Positions 1 to 7,359 of a stretch of DNA of 38,252 bases are shown here, one piece after another (the first letter of the stretch is position 1; the number at the start of each line of letters is the position of its first letter). The DNA is taken from NCBI GenBank assembly GCA_009692685.1, contig SHYS01000011.1:1-38252 (forward strand), written 5' to 3'. The translations under genes were made by a program, and so were the position numbers. The notes under the pieces are model-generated. The model searched no databases, was not told where the DNA came from, and saw only the letters and a program-made list of their open reading frames with translations. The stretch comes from Dehalococcoidia bacterium (GTDB lineage: Bacteria > Chloroflexota > Dehalococcoidia > UBA2979).

Positions 1-1066
1 GCGGCGGGATCGGCGGCGGTAAAGTTCATCCGCAGCGTGGATACGCCGTCTTCCTGGTTCACGAAGAAGTACTTCCCCGGCACGAACGCCACGCCGCGCG
101 CCATGACGAGGCGGTTGAGTGCCTCCGCGTCGAGGCCCGCGGGACCCTGCACCCAGACGAACATGCCGCCCTCGGACCGCGTCCAGCGGAAGCCCTCGGG
201 CAGGTGCCGTTCGAGGTGTCCGCCGCTGATGTATTCGGCTGCCAGTGCCTGCCCGAGTGTGCTCGTGTGCAAATCGACTCCCTGCCGCGCGATCACGATC
301 CAACGCCGGAGCGCCTCGGGTGCGACGCAGAAGCCGAGGCGCAACCCGGGCGCGAACGTCTTCGACAGCGTGCTGATGTAGACGACATGCTCTGGCGCGA
401 ATGAGTAGATCGGCGGCAACGGATCGCCCGTGTACCGCAGGTCGCTGTACGGGTCGCCCTCGACGAGCAGGGTGTCGCGCCGCTGCAGGATCTCCGCTAC
501 CTGACGCCGGCGTGCGAGCGACAGCGTGCGGCCGGTCGGGTTCTGGAACGTGGGCACGAGGTAGACGAACTTCACACGCGTCCTTGCCAGGATCGCGTCG
601 AGCGCCTCCTGGATCAGGCCGTCGTCATCGGTCGCCACTTCCGCGTAGCGCGGCTCGTATGGGTTGAACGCCTGCAGCGCGCCGAGATAGGTCGGCGCCT
701 CGACGGCCACCGTATCCCCAGGTGAGACCAGCACCTTCCCCAGCGCGTCCAGCACTCCTTGCGACCCGGTGAACACGACCAGGCCCTCGGCGGTCGTCGT
801 CACTCCCCGCGCGGCGAGGTGCGGGACGAGCGCCTCTCGCAGCGGCTCGAAGCCCTCGGAGGCGTCGTACTGGAGGGCACGACCACCGTACCGGCGGAGC
901 ACGGTGGTCATCAGGTCGTCCATGATGGCGGGCGGGAAGGAGTCGTCCGCTGGCAGCCCGCCCGCCAGCGAGGTCACCCCCGGCGAGGAGGCCGCGTGCA
1001 GGATCTCCCGGATGGCGCTGGCCGCCATCCGGTGGTCCGGCCAGCGAGCAGGTCATCGATGTCCAT
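1..1066 (-). CDS. PLP-dependent aminotransferase, MocR/LysN-like (partial, damaged)
   Basis: Fold-type I PLP aminotransferase related to 2-aminoadipate/aromatic transaminases; its substrate cannot be read. It runs off the left edge without a stop. Reading leftward it shows SLAGGLPADDSFPP, LQYDASEGFEPLRE, the FTGSQGVLDALGKVL cofactor region, PTFQNPTGRTLS, EGDPYSDLRY and the PLP-lysine motif STLSKTFAPGLRLGF. Two defects are visible. The family-typical first residues MDIDDLLAGRTT start at 1066, but the body (MAASAIREIL from 1028) is in another frame, as if one C were missing near 1030. Around 200-235 the text jumps from ISGGHL to ERHLPEGFRW, skipping about 20-25 residues that relatives have there. 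If functional as sequenced it would start at 1028. It is divergent from the ABC transporter operon; the 217 bp between them hold no gene. Confidence 0.85.
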
Positions 1067-1283
1067 CGTCACCGCACTATAGGCACCGCTAGGCCACTCA
1101 CGAATCGTGCGCTGAATCTGGGCAAGGGTTCCCGAGGGACAGCGGCCGTCTTATGCTTCCCGTAGGGTTCAGCGACCGCCTGTGGCTTGGCGCTCGCCGG
1201 CGACCCCCTCCTTAGGAACACTTCGACGGCCCTGTCCGTCGGTCTTGCTCGCATTCCGCGAGGGCGCTTCAGCGAGGCCCAAC

Positions 1284-2336
1284 ATGTACATCGTCCACAC
1301 GACCGACCTGACAAAGATTTACCACGACAAGTACATCGCCCTGAACGCGCTCAACCTGCGCGTAGAAAAGGGGATGGTGTTCGGCCTCGTGGGCCCGAAC
1401 GGCGCCGGCAAGTCGACCACGTTCCGCATCCTCCTAGGCCTGCAGCGCGAGACGGCCGGTGACGTGCAGGTGCTGGGCGAGGCGATGACGCCGGAACGCG
1501 CAGACCTGCGCCGTCGCATCGGCTTCTTGCCGACCAACCCGGCGTTCCCGAAGCACATGACGCCGATCGGGTTCCTGGAGTTCGTCAGCCGCATCCTCGG
1601 CATGCCGTACGAGCGTGCGCGCGTGCAGATGGCGCGCCTGCTCCAGGCGGTCGACCTGACGCAGGCGACGTCCCAGAAGATCGAGGGGTTCTCCACCGGC
1701 ATGCTCACGCGACTCGGCATTGCCGCCGCGCTGATGAACGACCCTGAGCTGTTGATCCTGGACGAGCCCACGTCCGGCCTCGACCCTGCCGGCCGCAAGC
1801 AGACCATCGAGTTGATCCGGGAACTCTCCGGGCGCGACCGCACGATCATCATCGCGACGCACATCCTGACGGACGTGGAACGCGTGTGTACGGACGTCGG
1901 CATCATCTCGCAGGGCCGCATGATCTACTCGGGCCCGATGTCAGAGATGCGCCGCCTCGCACGACAGGGCACGATCTCGGTGGAGATCGAGGGCAACGCC
2001 ACCGCGTTCGAGCAGCAGATACACACGCTGGATGACATCGGCTCGGTGCGATACGAGCGCGTCGGTGCGGAGTTCCGGATCACGTTCCTGGGCACCGAGG
2101 CACTGACGGTCTACCTGACGCGCGTGCTGCAATTGATCGACCGCACCGGTGTGGAACTGCTCCGCGTAGACACCGGATCGGACGAGATCGAAGAAGCGTT
2201 CCTGCGCCGGCTGGAGGAGGATCGCACACGCGGCTTCCTGCGTGCCGCTGCTTGGGCCGCGACCAAGGACCTTCGGCGCCCTGACCGAGCGAATGAGGAG
2301 ATCGATGCAGGCATTCCTGGCCATCCTTCGGTATGA
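1284..2336 (+). CDS. ABC transporter ATP-binding protein
   Basis: Cytoplasmic ATPase subunit of an ABC-2-type exporter, 350 aa. Walker A is GPNGAGKST near residue 40, the signature is the divergent FSTGMLTRLGIA, Walker B is LLILDEPTSGLDP, and the switch histidine is in ATHIL. A C-terminal domain of about 130 aa follows the ATPase core, as in multidrug, Nos or bacitracin exporters. The start at MYIVHTTDLTK is preferred to the in-frame start 34 codons upstream because homology begins here. The last about 30 residues look non-conserved and overlap the next gene by 32 bp, so the two are translationally coupled. The exported substrate is unknown. Confidence 0.93.
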   Translation: MYIVHTTDLTKIYHDKYIALNALNLRVEKGMVFGLVGPNGAGKSTTFRILLGLQRETAGDVQVLGEAMTPERADLRRRIGFLPTNPAFPKHMTPIGFLEFVSRILGMPYERARVQMARLLQAVDLTQATSQKIEGFSTGMLTRLGIAAALMNDPELLILDEPTSGLDPAGRKQTIELIRELSGRDRTIIIATHILTDVERVCTDVGIISQGRMIYSGPMSEMRRLARQGTISVEIEGNATAFEQQIHTLDDIGSVRYERVGAEFRITFLGTEALTVYLTRVLQLIDRTGVELLRVDTGSDEIEEAFLRRLEEDRTRGFLRAAAWAATKDLRRPDRANEEIDAGIPGHPSV

Positions 2337-3021
2337 CCTAGGCCTCCTCTTCCGCTCCTGGATTACGCGGATCTGGATTCCTCTGCTGGTCGTCCCCGCC
2401 CTCTTCCTCGTCGTGGTCGCCGCGAACGAGAACGAACTAGCGTCCGAGACGCTGGCTGCCTACGTGACGGCCGTCCTGATCCCGATCTCTGGGCTCGCCA
2501 TCGCCGTCCTCGGCACCGGCGCTATCAGCGGCGAGTCGGGCGTGCTGGCGGACGGCATCCTGTCGCGGTCCGTGACGCGTACGGAGTACCTCAGCGCGAA
2601 GATCGTCTCGCGGCTCGGGTTCGCGGCGACGGTCACGTTGGTGGCACTCATCCCGTTTGTCTACCTCATCGACCGTTACGCAGAGCCGGACACCTCCTGG
2701 GCTGGTGTGTTCGTCGGCCTCGTAATCGTGCTGCTGTTGCTGCTGTTCCTCGGCGCGATCGGCATCACGTTGTCGACGATCCTGTCGAACGTGCTGCTCT
2801 CCACGCTGATCCTGTTCCTGGGCGTGACGCTGTCTGGCGCTGCGCTCCAGTTCCTCGGCCTCACGTGGATGAGCGCGACGGCCGTGGTCGTCGAACTCCC
2901 GGCGACGTTCCGAGGCGACAAGAACTGGTGGGAATTGCTGCGCGTGTTCATTGTCTTCTCCACGCTCACTGGAGTGGCGATCGTCACCTCGTTCTGGGTA
3001 TTCCGCCGCCGCGACCTCTAG
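2305..3021 (+). CDS. ABC-2 type transporter permease
   Basis: Integral membrane partner of the preceding ATPase, 238 aa. About six hydrophobic segments can be seen: near residues 15-35 (WIPLLVVPALFLVVVA), 50-70, 100-125, 135-160 (VIVLLLLLFLGAIGI), 165-195 and 210-232. This is the usual ABC-2 layout. The start is placed at MQAFLAILRYDL because a GAGGAG ribosome-binding site lies 5-9 nt upstream; the ATG at 2293 is possible but has no such site. Substrate not identifiable. The gene is followed by a hairpin and converges on the MerR gene. Confidence 0.9.
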   Translation: MQAFLAILRYDLGLLFRSWITRIWIPLLVVPALFLVVVAANENELASETLAAYVTAVLIPISGLAIAVLGTGAISGESGVLADGILSRSVTRTEYLSAKIVSRLGFAATVTLVALIPFVYLIDRYAEPDTSWAGVFVGLVIVLLLLLFLGAIGITLSTILSNVLLSTLILFLGVTLSGAALQFLGLTWMSATAVVVELPATFRGDKNWWELLRVFIVFSTLTGVAIVTSFWVFRRRDL

Positions 3022-3046
3022 GCGAGTACATCCGAAGGCAACACGA

Positions 3047-3067
3047 AGGGCGGCCTCCAGCCGCCCT
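3047..3067. terminator. hairpin between convergent ABC permease and MerR genes
   Basis: A perfect GGGCGGC/GCCGCCC stem with loop CTCCA sits between two convergent stops. There is no U-tract on either strand. A two-way intrinsic-like terminator is inferred from position and stem strength. Confidence 0.55.
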
Positions 3068-3091
3068 CGTCGTTCCACGTGCCAGCCGCGG

Positions 3092-3583
3092 TCAGGTCTG
3101 GACGTCCACCTTCATGTCTTCGATCTGCTTGATGAAGTCAGCGCGGCGGGTCGCCATACGCGTCATCTTCGTACCCAGCTCTTCCTTCATCGTCGAGAGG
3201 TTGCTCGCCTTGTGGTCGACGACCTCGAGCTGGCGTGCGAGCGCCGCGATGGCGGTGGAGACGCGCTGGAGGCGCTCGGGCAGTTCAAAGTCCGGACGGC
3301 GGGTCGCGGCGATCTGCTTCAGTTCCTCTTCTGCCTCCACCATCTCCTTGATCTCGGAGAGCGTGAAGCCGAGGAATTGCTGGAGCTGCCGGACGTAGGT
3401 GACGCGATTGATGTCTTCGTCGGAGTAGAGGCGGAAGCCACCGTCCATCCGCTCGGGCGGATCGAGGAGGCCCTTCTCCTCGTAGAAGCGAAGGGTGCGC
3501 TGAGTGACGCCAGTGCGCTCCGCTACCTCGCCGATCTGATAGCGCTGGGGTCTAGGGGCGGCGTCCTCGGACTTTGCCGTCAT
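3092..3583 (-). CDS. MerR family transcriptional regulator
   Basis: 163 aa DNA-binding regulator. The N-terminal winged HTH begins YQIGEVAERTGVTQRTLRFYEEKGLL and continues with GGFRLYSDEDINRV, the standard MerR pattern. It is followed by a long amphipathic dimerisation helix (residues 85-150). There is no C-terminal cysteine cluster, so metal sensing is unlikely and a small-molecule or ABC-exporter-linked role fits better. The gene converges on the ABC exporter, so control of that operon is plausible but not shown. The 180 bp upstream hold its promoter region and the 3' side of the neighbouring minus-strand gene. Confidence 0.92.
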   Translation of the reverse strand: MTAKSEDAAPRPQRYQIGEVAERTGVTQRTLRFYEEKGLLDPPERMDGGFRLYSDEDINRVTYVRQLQQFLGFTLSEIKEMVEAEEELKQIAATRRPDFELPERLQRVSTAIAALARQLEVVDHKASNLSTMKEELGTKMTRMATRRADFIKQIEDMKVDVQT

Positions 3584-3764
3584 CCGTACCGTCCTTCGTG
3601 ACCAACCGGACCACCCGATCTATCCGTTGCCAGCGCAGCGCGCCGTTCTGACGGAACTGATCTCAGGCGGGGCAAGGATACTCGGTCGGCTCGGGTGTGT
3701 GGGTAACACATGAGGGGTTTTGAACGCCGCAGGACGCCAAGTCACAGGGGCGCAGATTTGCCAG

Positions 3765-4508
3765 CTACAGGTCGTCATCGTCCTCGTGGTCGTGATCGAG
3801 CCCCGCAGCGGTGGTGGAGTGCAGTCCAAGCGATGCCGTGGAACCCTCCGCCCGCCGCTTTCGAGGTGCCGGTACCGCATTCGCGGCCTCGACGGCGGCG
3901 GCCAATGCTGCCGCATCCCCTCGCACGAGGACGGCTGCAGCGCCTGCGTCGCGCCACGCCTCGAGGGCCTTGGCGGTAGGTGTTTGCTCGGACGCGACCA
4001 GCAGTGGTGCACCGGTGTAGCCAATAATGCGACGCAGGGCGATCAGGTCGCGCACGGTCTGTGCAGTCGAGTCGCCGGTGACCAACACCGCGTCGAGATC
4101 GATGACCGCGATCGAACGAAGGCGCTGCTCATCCTGATCGGCTCCGAGTACGAGCACCCGCCCGATCTCGTCGATCGCCATGCTGGAGGCGTGCGCGTGA
4201 CCGTCGTCGAAGACGAAGAAGTCGGCGCCGGCATCGCGTGCGGCCTGGACCGTGTCGCGGTCGGCGTCCAGGAGCCAGGCGCCCGTTGGCTTGCCTGTTG
4301 CCGAGGCGATCGCGCCGACCTCGCTTGCTGCACCCGTGAAGACGATCGCGTCCACGCCGGCCTCGGCGGCGGCCTTCGCCGCGGCGACATCGGGGGCCTC
4401 TGCAAGCAACAGGATGTGCCGGCCTCTCGTGTGCTTCGCCAGGACCGCAAAGCCGAAGCCCGCGGTGGTCTTGCCCGTATCACGGATGAGTTGGCGGAAC
4501 TTGCTCAT
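3765..4508 (-). CDS. conserved hypothetical protein, TIM-barrel-like
   Basis: 247 aa, no signal peptide or membrane segment. The repeating beta-alpha pattern (DAIVFTGAAS, GAWLLDADRDTVQAARDAGADFFVFDD, GRVLVLGADQ, DAVLVTGDSTAQTVRDLIALRRIIGYTGAPLLVAS, AAAVLVRGD) resembles one class of (beta/alpha)8 barrels that hold phosphate near AVLVRGD-type loops. No catalytic motif is recognised. The C-terminus ends in a charged, probably disordered tail, HDHEDDDDL. The tRNA-Thr gene lies just upstream on the same strand, so co-transcription is possible. Function unknown. Confidence 0.75.
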   Translation of the reverse strand: MSKFRQLIRDTGKTTAGFGFAVLAKHTRGRHILLLAEAPDVAAAKAAAEAGVDAIVFTGAASEVGAIASATGKPTGAWLLDADRDTVQAARDAGADFFVFDDGHAHASSMAIDEIGRVLVLGADQDEQRLRSIAVIDLDAVLVTGDSTAQTVRDLIALRRIIGYTGAPLLVASEQTPTAKALEAWRDAGAAAVLVRGDAAALAAAVEAANAVPAPRKRRAEGSTASLGLHSTTAAGLDHDHEDDDDL

Positions 4509-4580
4509 GCAGGACGACTCCGAGCGCGCGTGAAGGTGAGGTGGGCGATCGCGGTACGCGAAGGTTCAGGTGGGCGGTGG

Positions 4581-4652
4581 AGCCGCCGGTGGGACTCGAA
4601 CCCACGACCTGCTGTTTACGAAACAGCTGCTCTGCCTCTGAGCTACAGCGGC
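4581..4652 (-). tRNA. tRNA-Thr (anticodon CGT)
   Basis: Full cloverleaf on the minus strand. The acceptor stem GCCGCTG pairs with CGGCGGC (one G-U). The D arm is GCTC/GAGC, the anticodon stem GCTGT/ACAGC carries loop TTCGTAA, and the T arm is GTGGG/CCCAC with loop TTCGAGT. Anticodon CGT reads ACG, threonine. CCA is not encoded. Confidence 0.95.
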
Positions 4653-4665
4653 GTGCCGTCCGGCC

Positions 4666-4671
4666 AGTATA
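4666..4671 (-). promoter_or_regulatory. putative -10 element of the tRNA-Thr promoter
   Basis: TATACT on the minus strand, 13 nt before the mature tRNA 5' end, fits a -10 box with a very short leader. The -35 region is not well matched. Confidence 0.4.
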
Positions 4672-4737
4672 TGCAGCCCCTCCGTGGGGGCCAGTGCGAG
4701 GGCCGGGCGGTACGCTCGCAGGGCCTAAGGAGGATCG

Positions 4738-5178
4738 ATGGCCGACGCCGCACCGCGCCTGATCCCGGAACTGCTCGTGTCAGACATCGCAGCAAGCCTG
4801 CGCTTCTACCTCGATGTCCTCGGGTTCACGATCCTTTACGAGCGCCCGGAGGAATGCTTCGCGCACCTCGACCGTGAGGGCGCGCGGATCATACTCGAAC
4901 AGCCGGTCGGCCGGACGTTCTTGGCGGGGCCCCTGCGACATCCGTACGGCCTCGGGATGAACCTGCAGATCCAGGTGGCGGATGTTGACGCACTCTACGC
5001 AACCGTGCAGACCGCAAACGCCCTCGTGATCCTACCGATCGAGGAGTCCTGGTATCGACGTGACGCGACGCTGCTCGGGAATCGGCAATTCGTCGTGCAG
5101 GACCCGGACGGCTACCTGCTGCGCTTCTTCGAGAACCTCGGCACCCGCCCCGGCATCAGGCCTATAGCGGGGGTGTGA
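4738..5178 (+). CDS. VOC family protein (glyoxalase/bleomycin-resistance fold)
   Basis: 146 aa with the paired beta-alpha-beta-beta-beta modules of the vicinal-oxygen-chelate fold: ELLVSDIAASLRFYLDVLGFTILYERPEE first, then MNLQIQVADVDALYATVQ and FVVQDPDGYLLRFFENLG. The C-terminal DPDGYLLRF strand matches bleomycin-resistance/lactoylglutathione-lyase relatives. The start is fixed by AAGGAGG at 4727-4733, 4 nt before the ATG. The 3' end overlaps the convergent vapC by 17 bp. Substrate unknown. Confidence 0.9.
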   Translation: MADAAPRLIPELLVSDIAASLRFYLDVLGFTILYERPEECFAHLDREGARIILEQPVGRTFLAGPLRHPYGLGMNLQIQVADVDALYATVQTANALVILPIEESWYRRDATLLGNRQFVVQDPDGYLLRFFENLGTRPGIRPIAGV

Positions 5179-5554
5179 CGAACTCACATCGAGGCCCCAC
5201 CGCCTGCGCCAGCCTGCGATCGAGGGTGGCGAGACTGACTTCCAACCCTTCGGCAAGGGCGACGTACCACGCGTCGTAGGGGGTGATGTTCTGGCGGAGT
5301 TCCCACACGCGCTGTGCAAGCGGTTCGTACGGATGGAGCGTAAAGCGAAGTTCAAGCAACTGAGCGTGTGCTCGTGTTGCCCTGTCGAACGACAGCACCC
5401 CAGTCAGTGCCGCTCGGCGAAGGGAGTTCGCAACTTCCACGTAGAGATGATGTGGAGCACGAAGATCTTCCTGATCAAGAATCTCTCGAGCCCAGATGCC
5501 GCCTCGGTTATTCGTGAGCGCTGCCGAGACGACCGAAGCGTCAACGACAATCAT
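5162..5554 (-). CDS. vapC: PIN-domain ribonuclease toxin, VapC-like
   Basis: 130 aa PIN-domain protein. Acidic active-site residues are visible: Asp in MIVVDASVV at the N-terminus, Glu in HHLYVEVANSLRR, Asp in ITPYDAWYVALAEGL, and a last Asp in LATLDRRLA. VapC enzymes cleave tRNA or rRNA and are held inactive by the cognate antitoxin. The start is set at MIVVDAS because its ATG overlaps the antitoxin TGA (ATGA), the normal coupled layout; an in-frame ATG seven codons upstream is less likely. The toxin's 3' end overlaps the VOC gene on the opposite strand. Confidence 0.9.
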   Translation of the reverse strand: MIVVDASVVSAALTNNRGGIWAREILDQEDLRAPHHLYVEVANSLRRAALTGVLSFDRATRAHAQLLELRFTLHPYEPLAQRVWELRQNITPYDAWYVALAEGLEVSLATLDRRLAQAVGPRCEFVTPPL

Positions 5555-5784
5555 CGACGTCCGGAGTCCCTCCAAGCGAGGATCGTCTCTGCGTCGACCT
5601 CAATGCCCTCGCGTTCAACGCGCTCACGGATCCGCTTCATCAGCGTGGCCGCGTCAGGTTTGCTGGCCATGTTGATCAGTTCACCGCGCAGGTACTCCTG
5701 CAGCGAACGGCCACTGCCCGCCGCCCTCGCAGCAAGTTCGTTGCGCGTCTCTTCTGGGACGTTGCGGATGGTGATGGAGGGCAT
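5551..5784 (-). CDS. vapB: ribbon-helix-helix antitoxin (FitA/VapB type)
   Basis: 77 aa. The N-terminal MPSITIRNVPEETRNELAARAAGSGRSLQEYLRGEL is the FitA-like RHH pattern: one DNA-binding strand (SITIRN) and two helices. The C-terminal half (residues 45-77) would wrap around the toxin. It lies upstream of vapC with a 4-bp overlap. The promoter region starts with two copies of TGCATGCA on the same face of the helix, and the first copy overlaps the start codon, so autorepression is likely. Confidence 0.88.
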   Translation of the reverse strand: MPSITIRNVPEETRNELAARAAGSGRSLQEYLRGELINMASKPDAATLMKRIRERVEREGIEVDAETILAWRDSGRR

Positions 5785-5817
5785 GCATGCATTTTGCTGC
5801 TATTGCATGCACTTTGC
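5784..5817. promoter_or_regulatory. putative vapBC operator: two phased 14-bp repeats
   Basis: TGCATGCATTTTGC (5784-5797) and TGCATGCACTTTGC (5804-5817) are direct repeats, each beginning with the perfect palindrome TGCATGCA. They are offset by exactly 20 bp, about two helical turns. The site abuts and overlaps the antitoxin start codon, where RHH antitoxins usually bind their own promoter. Confidence 0.6.
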
Positions 5818-5842
5818 AAGCACGCGATACGCACGACACAGC

Positions 5843-5872
5843 GAGGCCCCCGCAGATTCCCGCGGAGGCCTC
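5843..5872 (-). terminator. hairpin after the small membrane protein gene
   Basis: An interrupted stem GAGGCC-c-CCGC / GCGG-a-GGCCTC lies about 30 nt past the stop of the minus-strand gene at 5901. It has no U-tract; termination is inferred from position. Confidence 0.4.
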
Positions 5873-5900
5873 GAATGCTGCCTTGAGCGGCCAACGGAAT

Positions 5901-6173
5901 CTAGTGGTGCGGGGCGTCCGGCTTCTGGAACTCCCAGTCGAGGTGACGCTCGCGACGGTAGAGATAGCCGAGGGCCGCCACGACGAAGACCGCGAGCAGC
6001 CCACCGACTGTGGCGAAGCCGATCATGACGCCGTCACCCGGGAGGCCGAGGCCTCGGTTGGCGGCTTCGGCGTACTGGGGCACCTCATCGGCTGCCAAGA
6101 ACATCGGGAGGGCGGCGGCGAGACCGCCAGTCGCCAGGGCTGAGGCCCGTGCCGTCATCTTCGAGATCTGCAT
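5901..6173 (-). CDS. small membrane protein of unknown function
   Basis: 90 aa. There is a hydrophobic N-terminal stretch ([17 protein letters not shown]), which may be a signal or first membrane segment, and a clear transmembrane helix [29 protein letters not shown] followed by a charged cytoplasmic-looking end. The size and layout recall small subunits of respiratory complexes, but no family motif is recognised. GGAG lies 8-9 nt before the ATG on the minus strand. It is divergent from rpmH. Function unknown. Confidence 0.7.
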   Translation of the reverse strand: MQISKMTARASALATGGLAAALPMFLAADEVPQYAEAANRGLGLPGDGVMIGFATVGGLLAVFVVAALGYLYRRERHLDWEFQKPDAPHH

Positions 6174-6265
6174 CGGGGGCTCCGTCCACGCATCGCGCTC
6201 GCCGGGTGAGTCTAGCGCGAGGCGGGGCGAGGATCACGCGGAACGCGCCTCGATTCTGCCTCGAA

Positions 6266-6295
6266 TTGCCCCAGCCCGCGCCGCGTCCCTATACT
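6266..6295 (+). promoter_or_regulatory. putative promoter of rpmH-rnpA-yidD
   Basis: TTGCCC, an 18-nt spacer, then TATACT, about 50 nt before the rpmH start. It is the best sigma70-like match in the 173-bp divergent gap. No full-consensus DnaA box was seen in this gap. Confidence 0.5.
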
Positions 6296-6346
6296 TCCTA
6301 TGCCCAACTTGACGAGGGCAACTGGACGACGATCTGGAGCAACGCT

Positions 6347-6481
6347 GTGAAGCGTACTTGGCAGCCGAAACGCCTTTCCCGTCAGCGGAAACTCGGGTTC
6401 CGAGCCCGTATGCAGACGTCTAACGGACGAGACGTGATAGCTCGCCGGCGCGCCCACGGCCGCAAGCGGTTGTCGGTCTGA
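6347..6481 (+). CDS. rpmH: 50S ribosomal protein L34
   Basis: 44 aa, highly basic, starting with GTG. It carries the L34 signature [20 protein letters not shown] followed by [25 protein letters not shown]34 is a small 50S subunit protein. GGAG at 6336-6339 supports the GTG start; longer readings upstream in this frame have no homology. It is first in the rpmH-rnpA-yidD series, which in many bacteria sits next to the replication origin; dnaA is not in the window. Confidence 0.96.
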   Translation: MKRTWQPKRLSRQRKLGFRARMQTSNGRDVIARRRAHGRKRLSV

Positions 6482-6554
6482 TTCCCACCATCGAGGCACG
6501 GACGTTAGTCCGATCCTGCTAGCGACGCCCCTACGGCGGACACAGACCAACCTG

Positions 6555-6965
6555 ATGCGGAACCTTGGCGACTCATCCGGCCACGCTGGCCGTACGCCAC
6601 AGGCGACGCCGCCGGACAGACTGCGCCGCCGTTTGGAGTTCGCCATCGTCATGCGTGAGGGTCGCCGCGCGCGCCATCCGCTGCTCCACTTGGTGGTGCG
6701 CCGTTCGGGCGTGCCGGGGACACGGATCGGATTCTCGGTCGGAAAACGGCTCGGCGGCGCTGTGGTGCGCAATCAGGTGAAGCGGCGGCTGCGCATGATC
6801 GTCCGTGATTTCTCCTGGCGCGACGGCCTTGATATCGTCGTCCTCGCCCAACCACCTGCTGCCATCGCAAGTTTCGAGGCGCTGACGGGCGCCTTGGCGC
6901 GTGCCGGGGAACAGGCGCGTGCCCTCGAACCCTCAACCGCTACCGACGGGACCGGTCGATCTTGA
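6555..6965 (+). CDS. rnpA: ribonuclease P protein component
   Basis: 136 aa basic protein subunit of RNase P, which trims the 5' leader of tRNA precursors. [17 protein letters not shown] at the start of the conserved core and the diagnostic RNxxKRRLR motif ([15 protein letters not shown]) are present, as is [14 protein letters not shown]. The first about 20 residues are not conserved and the start is the only in-frame ATG. Its TGA overlaps the yidD ATG (TGATG). Confidence 0.95.
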   Translation: MRNLGDSSGHAGRTPQATPPDRLRRRLEFAIVMREGRRARHPLLHLVVRRSGVPGTRIGFSVGKRLGGAVVRNQVKRRLRMIVRDFSWRDGLDIVVLAQPPAAIASFEALTGALARAGEQARALEPSTATDGTGRS

Positions 6966-7243
6966 TGGCCGCGATCACCTCCCACACCGACTCGGGGAAC
7001 CTGAACGCCGGGCAACGCCTCGCGCTGCACCTCATCCGAGGCTACCAGCGCGTCATTTCGCCGAGCCTCGGCGTCCGTTGCCGCTTCGCACCATCCTGCT
7101 CGCACTACGCGGCGGAGGCGATCGAAGTCCACGGGGTGGTCCGAGGCGTGCTGCTGGGTGCTCGCCGCCTTGCGCGCTGCTGCCCTGGTGGCGGCTCTGG
7201 ATTCGACTCCGTGCCGCCGCGAATCTCCGGGCGGGCCTCGTGA
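6965..7243 (+). CDS. yidD: membrane protein insertion efficiency factor YidD
   Basis: 92 aa small membrane-associated helper of YidC. The family pattern is plain: [39 protein letters not shown], with the conserved CRFxPSCSxYAxEAI core. [18 protein letters not shown] follows, a variant of the usual RCxP-x-GGxDPVP. The ATG overlaps the last base of rnpA; a TTG one codon earlier is possible. The parS/DnaA-box segment lies directly downstream. Confidence 0.95.
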   Translation: MAAITSHTDSGNLNAGQRLALHLIRGYQRVISPSLGVRCRFAPSCSHYAAEAIEVHGVVRGVLLGARRLARCCPGGGSGFDSVPPRISGRAS

Positions 7244-7282
7244 GCGGGCGGCGCGCGCGGATCTCGGACACGACCCGCTCGA

Positions 7283-7298
7283 TGTTTCACGTGAAACA
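7283..7298. promoter_or_regulatory. parS centromere site
   Basis: TGTTTCACGTGAAACA, a perfect 16-bp palindrome identical to the widespread chromosomal parS sequence bound by ParB. It lies in the gap after yidD, about 4-5 kb from parA-parB. No second full-length copy was noticed in the window. Confidence 0.93.
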
Positions 7299-7350
7299 TA
7301 TCCACAAGTTCATCCACAGCCGGGGGGAAACAGGCACTCCTTGTGGACAG
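7298..7350. promoter_or_regulatory. cluster of DnaA-box-like 9-mers beside parS
   Basis: ATATCCACA (7298-7306) and TCATCCACA (7310-7318) on the plus strand each differ by one base from TTATCCACA. TGTGGACAG (7342-7350) reads CTGTCCACA on the minus strand, one base from the high-GC variant TTGTCCACA. Three such 9-mers in about 50 bp next to parS suggest DnaA binding. The gap is only about 116 bp and has no AT-rich unwinding region, so it may be a DnaA-binding outpost, not the origin itself. Confidence 0.55.
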
Positions 7351-7359
7351 AACGACGAG

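Noticed and set aside
1067..1283. Possible small genes between the aminotransferase and ABC operon
   Set aside because: Short open frames here have no start signal or motif; treated as a divergent promoter region.
2242..2304. Longer N-terminus for the ABC permease
   Set aside because: The extra residues are unconserved and no ribosome-binding site precedes them; GAGGAG marks 2305.
6174..6346. rpmH upstream gap as origin
   Set aside because: No DnaA-box-like 9-mer cluster was seen there; only a promoter.
7244..7359. The parS/DnaA-box gap as the full replication origin
   Set aside because: Only 116 bp, with no AT-rich unwinding element and no dnaA gene; kept as a DnaA/ParB site only.
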